Source of the DNA: Microstegium vimineum | Lineage: Eukaryota > Streptophyta > Magnoliopsida > Poales > Poaceae | Length of the DNA stretch: 64,000 nucleotides | Direction: 5' to 3' | Assembly (NCBI GenBank): GCA_022036555.1 | Contig: CM039120.1 | Coordinates: 13,477,951-13,541,950, forward strand | Shown here: piece after piece, positions 59,500 to 64,000 of the stretch | Position numbering within the stretch: the stretch's first letter is position 1 | Layout of the letters: every line of letters begins with the position of its first letter | Notes under the pieces: generated by a model | What the model saw: only the letters and a program-made list of their open reading frames with translations | Databases searched by the model: none | What the model was told of the DNA's origin: nothing | Position numbers and translations under genes: made by a program

Positions 59500-60490
59500 G
59501 TTCACCGTTGCAACAACAAATCGTCCATGGAAATACCTTGTGTCGTAGACATGCGAACATCATGGTCACTGGCGTTGAATATAAGGGAAGATCCCGTTTC
59601 GGCACCCCTCCTCATACTTCGCGGTGGACATTAGAGCGATACCGCGCGACTGGAGCCCAGCCTTGTAGTCTATCCATGATTGGCCCGTCCAATGAGCTGT
59701 GGTCACTCATTCCTGCACTAACATGTTGTAGAAATCCGGGTCTTGCCATTCGTAGACCCATCTAGTGGCCGGCTACGTGCTGATGTCAGGAATGGGGTAG
59801 GTATGACCACCACCGTACGATGTATCACTGTACGAGGAAGAGGAGTACTGTGGCGTGCCGTAGCAGTCCGTCGGGTCGTAAGCTCTCCTCTGCAATTCCG
59901 GCTGCCCATGGTCGCGGTCCTGAGTAGCATGTGTGAAGTCCGTCTCGCCTACGGCCGATCATAATTAGTACTAGTGAATAGTCATAGACATAAAAAAAAT
60001 GTCTGTAACAATCGATACCTGTGAAACGAAGTCCACCAGCATCACCAACACCACTACCACCAACACGAACTGCAGAACCCCAGCCCCACCACCACCACCA
60101 CCACCATCAACAACAACAACAGCACTACCACCAGCAGCTCCAGGGTCATCGTCACCACTATGACCGTCTCCACTGTCATTTGCTGAGCTGCTGTGATCGG
60201 ACTCCTAGTTCCGTGGACTTTCCTCACCCTCCTCGCCATCATCTGTCGAATCATCGCTGGTGACAGGTTGTTGCACTCGCTTCCCCTTTCGTTTCTGGCT
60301 TTTGCGGTCCTCCTGCCTAGGTCCCGTCTGGTATTTTCTTTTGCCAAGATGCGTGTCACCCACATGTCTACGGGCCCAATCACTGATGGGCCCAAGATCG
60401 TCGGGGTCCACTTAGTCTCTGTCATCACAAAGAATGAATCATATTATTAAAAGTATGGTTCGTTAGTGGCTAACAAAGTACATCAACGTA
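59500..60490 (-). other. C-terminal/3' region of the hAT transposase gene
   Basis: Minus-strand frames at 60411-60205 (LGKRKYQTGPRQEDRKSQKR, then acidic) and below encode a basic-then-acidic tail followed by a His/Gly-rich low-complexity run (a plus-strand ccaccaccacc array near 60050-60150). These look like additional exons or 3' sequence of the transposase gene. The exon structure is uncertain. Confidence 0.4.
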
Positions 60491-60553
60491 CCTCACAATA
60501 TGGGACGGAAGAAGGATGTCCGTTTCTTCATCCTCTTCGTCGAGAATTGGAGC

Positions 60554-62817
60554 CTAGTTGGATCTGTCATACTCCATCCAGTCTCGAACCGGATTATCCC
60601 TTTCGTAAAAGGATATCTGCGTGAACTGGTCAATGAAGTCTTCTTCCTCACGCCTAGGTGGTCCGGAGGCATCCGCGAGTCGCAGGCGAAGTTTGTAGTT
60701 CACATACACTAGCTTGTTCAATTTTTTGTGGACAAGCGATTCTGAACCTTCGTGTGCACTAAGGCAAATGTACTCCAGTTGCGCTCGCATCCACTGGAGG
60801 ATACACATTGTGCAACAAGCCTCAACGCAAGTTTTTGCAGATTTGGAGTGCTCCTGCCGAACAGCAACCACCATTGAGCTGCAAGTGGAACCCATTATGT
60901 TAGGTATGCGCTCAAAAAGACAAAAAAATGAGTTCAAAAGTACTCTTACATGGGGTTGTTTTAGGGTCCGTGGCCATTTTAATGGCCAGCTCACTGCCAA
61001 ACTCCCCAAGGTGTAGGCGGAATGTTTCTGCCTCCTGTAATGCCAAGATAGCGGAATGCACATCCGTCATTTTCCCAAATTCTTCCTTGAGGCCACCAAA
61101 CATTTGCGGAGTTGGATTGTAACGGTATACAAGCCTTGGGTTGAGGACAGCAGCTGCAACATACGATGCATGACAAATTAGCAAATGGTAAATACTCAAT
61201 ATATAGAGACTGCTATTTTAACAATGGTTGTGATCGCACCTGGGCCCACATGCGTGTCATAGTACACGTCCGCAATCCTGCCATCCATGATAGCCTTGTA
61301 CTCATGCCATGTTGAGACATTTGTTCCAAAGAAGGTCTCCATCTCCTTTTTGCACTCTTGGAAGTTGTACACTACTTCACACAGGTTAGGTCGCATATCC
61401 TGATCAGCGAACCGAAGGAACCTGTAAATTGGTGCCACTGAATCGATGATGTATTTGAGTCCTTCCCACCACTGTATACTAGACAATCTTGCGTGAGCAT
61501 AATGTCCTTCCTTGGATTTTCCCCACCTACTATGCAAGAACTTGGGAGATCCCATCCACTGCATAAAACGATCACGCTTCCGATGGAAGCTCTCCATGAA
61601 CATGTAGTTGGTCCCAAACCTAGTGGTATTCCATTTGACCAACTCACCACCAATGACTTCCCTCATCATTGCATTCAACTGGCTATGGATGTGCAGCCAA
61701 GTTGAAATGCGCTTGCATACAGAGATCATACCTGCATGCTCCGGCCTTTGACCAATGTCCTTCAGCATCAAGTTGATGGTGTGTGCAAGGCAAGGTGTCC
61801 AAACAATATGCTCGTACTCCTCGTTCAATCTCTGGCATGCTCTCTTGAAGTTGGCGCCGTTGTCCATGACGATATGCACGATATGCTCAGCACCTATCTC
61901 CTCAACCACCTTGCGAATCAGCTGCACAAGTAGGCACAACATTTAGTGGAACCAAGAAAACATAGTGCATGTGAACTGGCACAATATTTTGGACGTACCC
62001 CCAACAAATAAGTTAAATCTTGGCTTCTGCCAGTCGCATCAACTGACTTGTGGAACCACATGACGCCATTGCAATAGATCAAAAAATTGATGACATTCAT
62101 TCTTGTCGGGCCCGTCCACGAATCACACATCAACATGACCCCAAACAAGGGCCACTCCTCCTGAAACTTTGTGTACCGGTTCTGCAGGTCCTTCTCGGTC
62201 TGATCGAGGTACTTCCCGTCTATATCCTTTCCACTGGGTGACGCGATGCCTTCACCTGCAATCGTAAGCGAATCATGAGAATAGAGAAATATACGTAATG
62301 ACATAGGTCTCCAAGTATATGTACTTACCCCACTTCTGCGTCTCCCTGACCGCACTAACAAAGTATGGATTGTCCATCTGTCTCCTGGGGATTCCTCCAG
62401 TATGGAAAAACTTTCCCCAAGCATTCCCAATTGCGTCCTTCGCGTTCCTTCCCCTCTGCGTCCATGACCCTGTATCAATCCTTGTCTGCTTCAGTCCACC
62501 CCTCGTACCGGCTGCCAAGTTGTAGTCATCCACCGCCGCAGGGGTCTGCCTCTGTGAAGCAGACCTCTGAAACATCCTGTGCAAAGGATTGCCCCCCTGC
62601 GAAGCAGTACCACTACCGCTACCACCTCCACGCTCGTAAGCGCCTCCTCTCCGCTGCACCCCCTCTTGGTACTGATATTCTGCTCTGGACTGATTAATGG
62701 TTGCCTGCAACTAAGCCTCGTACTCGTCATCGTCAAGGGGGTGGTTACCCTCCGCTGCAGCAGCCTTTTTGTGTACGACAATAATTGCATCTCCAACCGG
62801 GAGCAAGATTCTCACCA
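60554..62817 (-). pseudogene. hAT transposase (DUF659 plus hAT dimerisation domain)
   Basis: At least five minus-strand exons with clean splice sites: about 62817-62329, 62255-61999, 61921-61240, 61153-60951 and 60878-60554. Exon 2 (WPLFGVMLMCDSWTGPTRMN, VMWFHKSVDATG) and exon 3 (HIVMDNGANFKRACQRL, WTPCLAHTINLMLKDIG) are the DUF659/RNase-H-like core, with catalytic-type Asp residues in MCDSWT and MDNGAN. The last exon has the hAT dimerisation signature (SSSGCERNWSTFALVHTK). Damage: an in-frame TAG near 62713 in exon 1, and a frameshift at the six-base A run (plus-strand T run 60722-60727) inside the dimerisation domain. The C-terminal region continues toward 60000 as acidic and Gly-rich sequence. 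No BED zinc finger was seen. Confidence 0.85.
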
Positions 62818-63700
62818 TGCTCTCATACCATGTCTCTCGGCATCTTCCTGCACAAATGGACAACACAAACAAATCGAACACATACATCAAATCATACCGT
62901 AAATAAACCTAAATCCTAACATACACCTAAATCCTACCTAAATCCTAAATCCTATATCAATAAAATCCTAAATCCTAAATCCTACATACATCCTAAAGCA
63001 AATCCAACCGCAAATCCTAAATCCTAAACCAAATAAACCTAACTCCTATATACATCCTAAGTCAAATCCTATCTAAATCCTACAATAAATATTTTCTACA
63101 TCATATACTCCATCAATCCTACGTCCTAGATCTTGTTATAACTAAATCCTACCGCTAAAACAACTACAAATGCAAGGAAATGAAAAAAAAAGCTTACCGA
63201 AGCAACCCGGTCGGTTACCATGCGCCCGGTCGGTAACCGCCGGGGGGAGGGAGGCGTGGCGGCGGGGTCGGTTACCGACCAAATCCCTCGGTAACTGCCG
63301 CCGTCCGGTCGGTAACCGAGACGCTCGGTCGGTTGCGGGCGGCGCAGGGGCGGAAATGTTGGAGGCGGGGGCAGATAGGGTTTGGGGAGCCGACAACTCC
63401 CTTGTAGGAGGCGCCAGGAGCGAATGGGCCGCATGGGCCCTTAACGGGCCGACCGGTTTTTTTCTTTTTTTTTTCAAACTTAAACACATCCAAAAAAATA
63501 GCAAACGAACTCCAATTTGAAAATTTTTTACACCATTCGACTCTATAAACCGTGAACTATTTTTAGGAATTTTTTTAGAATTTTTTTTGAAATTGAAATT
63601 TGAAATTTAAATTCAAACCGGTACCGAAACCGAACCGTCCGCGGGCGGTTTTGTCGGGTAACCGCGGTTACCGATCGGTTTGAAAAACCCTGTTCACTGG

Positions 63701-63950
63701 TGAGCACAGGCCGGGCCCCCCCGGAAGCCAAGAGGCGCTGGGCCCGCAGGCCCGGGGTGGGGTCGACCACGTTAGCTGGGGTTTCGAATTCGGAAATGAC
63801 ACAGAGCGCTGCCCGAGGAGGAAAAAGGAGGCAGGCAGGCTCACGGGAAAGCGCTGAGATGCGAGGTCCCTCGCAATAAAACTGCTCCCCACTGTCACCG
63901 CCCGGCGCTGGAGGCCATCGGACGAGCAGAGCAGACTCCGGGCCAGAGTG
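63701..63950 (+). promoter_or_regulatory. Putative 5' flank of the gene at 63951
   Basis: GC-rich sequence between the hAT target duplication and the ATG. No clear TATA box. If the gene is real, the hAT transposon inserted about 250 bp upstream of its start codon. Confidence 0.3.
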
Positions 63951-64000
63951 ATGGCGTCCATCGCTTCGTCTCCCCCGCTGCTATCGTTCGCCGTAGTCCT
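63951..64000 (+). CDS. Start of a possible host gene, running off the window
   Basis: The ATG at 63951 opens MASIASSPPLLSFAVV with no stop before the window ends. The Ala/Ser-rich, non-acidic start resembles a plastid transit peptide or a signal sequence. The 250 bases upstream are moderately GC-rich and free of transposon signatures after 63700, consistent with a promoter and 5' leader. Sixteen codons cannot identify the product. It is the only candidate for an ordinary host gene in the window. Confidence 0.4.
   Translation, partial: MASIASSPPLLSFAVV

Larger units (their letters stand above)
59178..63692 (-). mobile_element. hAT transposon with DUF659-type transposase, nearly complete
   Basis: The termini CACGGTTTTCCTAACCG (59178) and, inverted, CAGGGTTTTTCAAACCG (63692) match at 14 of 17 bases. 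The flanking 8 bp are gtcaccgg (59170-59177) and ttcactgg (63693-63700), 6 of 8 identical, consistent with an aged hAT duplication. The subterminal regions (59195-59330 and 63200-63680) are full of cggttaccg/cggtaaccg words, possible transposase-binding sites. The interior encodes a multi-exon transposase on the minus strand. Confidence 0.87.

Noticed and set aside
60050..60150. His/Gln-rich plus-strand frame as a gene
   Set aside because: It is the antisense of a low-complexity Gly-rich segment in the hAT transposase 3' region.

Overview
The window is a block of grass-type nuclear DNA, almost entirely transposable elements nested inside one another. The families point to a monocot: a SIRE/Maximus-type Ty1-copia element with an envelope-like region, Tat-lineage Ty3-gypsy elements with antisense genes carrying a plant mobile domain, CACTA elements with G/C-rich subterminal repeats, a grass-type Helitron, and many MITEs. 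A panicoid grass is plausible, but the species cannot be fixed from the sequence alone. No bacterial-type operon, CRISPR array or rRNA is present.

Positions 1-40559 form one nest. The oldest layer is a CACTA-like DNA transposon; its right terminus lies at 40316-40559 and its GC-rich left part runs off the window start. A 39.9-kb insertion splits it, bounded by the 5-bp target duplication GGCGC (370-374 and 40316-40320). This insertion is a minus-strand SIRE/Maximus copia element with 5' LTR at 38762-40315, gag/protease/integrase at 35541-38708, RT/RNase H at 8352-10401, an envelope-like region at about 3301-7170 and 3' LTR at 375-2792. Its 3' LTR holds a small CACTA element (695-1590), and its envelope-like region holds a solo LTR (5477-6701, duplication CGTAC). 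Its integrase is split by two related Tat-lineage gypsy elements lying head to head. One is minus-strand and pol-bearing (10402-25632); the other is plus-strand and lacks pol (25687-35540). Their 5' LTRs are truncated where they meet, and a 58-bp filler copied from inside the plus element joins them.

Both gypsy elements carry an antisense gene (aORF1) with exons, a plant-mobile-domain-like core, a basic nuclear-localisation-like stretch and a C-terminal coiled coil. The pol-bearing element has a second antisense gene (aORF2) with its own TATA box. A CACTA element carrying a Ulp1-like (C48) peptidase fragment disrupts aORF2.

Positions 40560-59170 are intergenic, with smaller insertions: a solo LTR containing a hAT-like MITE, a Mutator-like foldback element, a tRNA-Gly(CCC)-like sequence with a duplicated T arm, a second foldback with GC-rich cargo, several MITE remnants, a 6.6-kb copia-type element with similar LTRs but no coding capacity (47114-53749), and a minus-strand Helitron (about 56436-58414) carrying a captured exon.

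Positions 59178-63692 are a nearly complete hAT transposon whose DUF659/hAT transposase gene is on the minus strand in at least five exons. At the right edge (63951) the first 16 codons of a possible host gene begin on the plus strand and run off the window.

Nearly every coding region is damaged by stops, frameshifts or loss of a catalytic residue, so the window is mostly a record of insertion, recombination and methylation-type decay.
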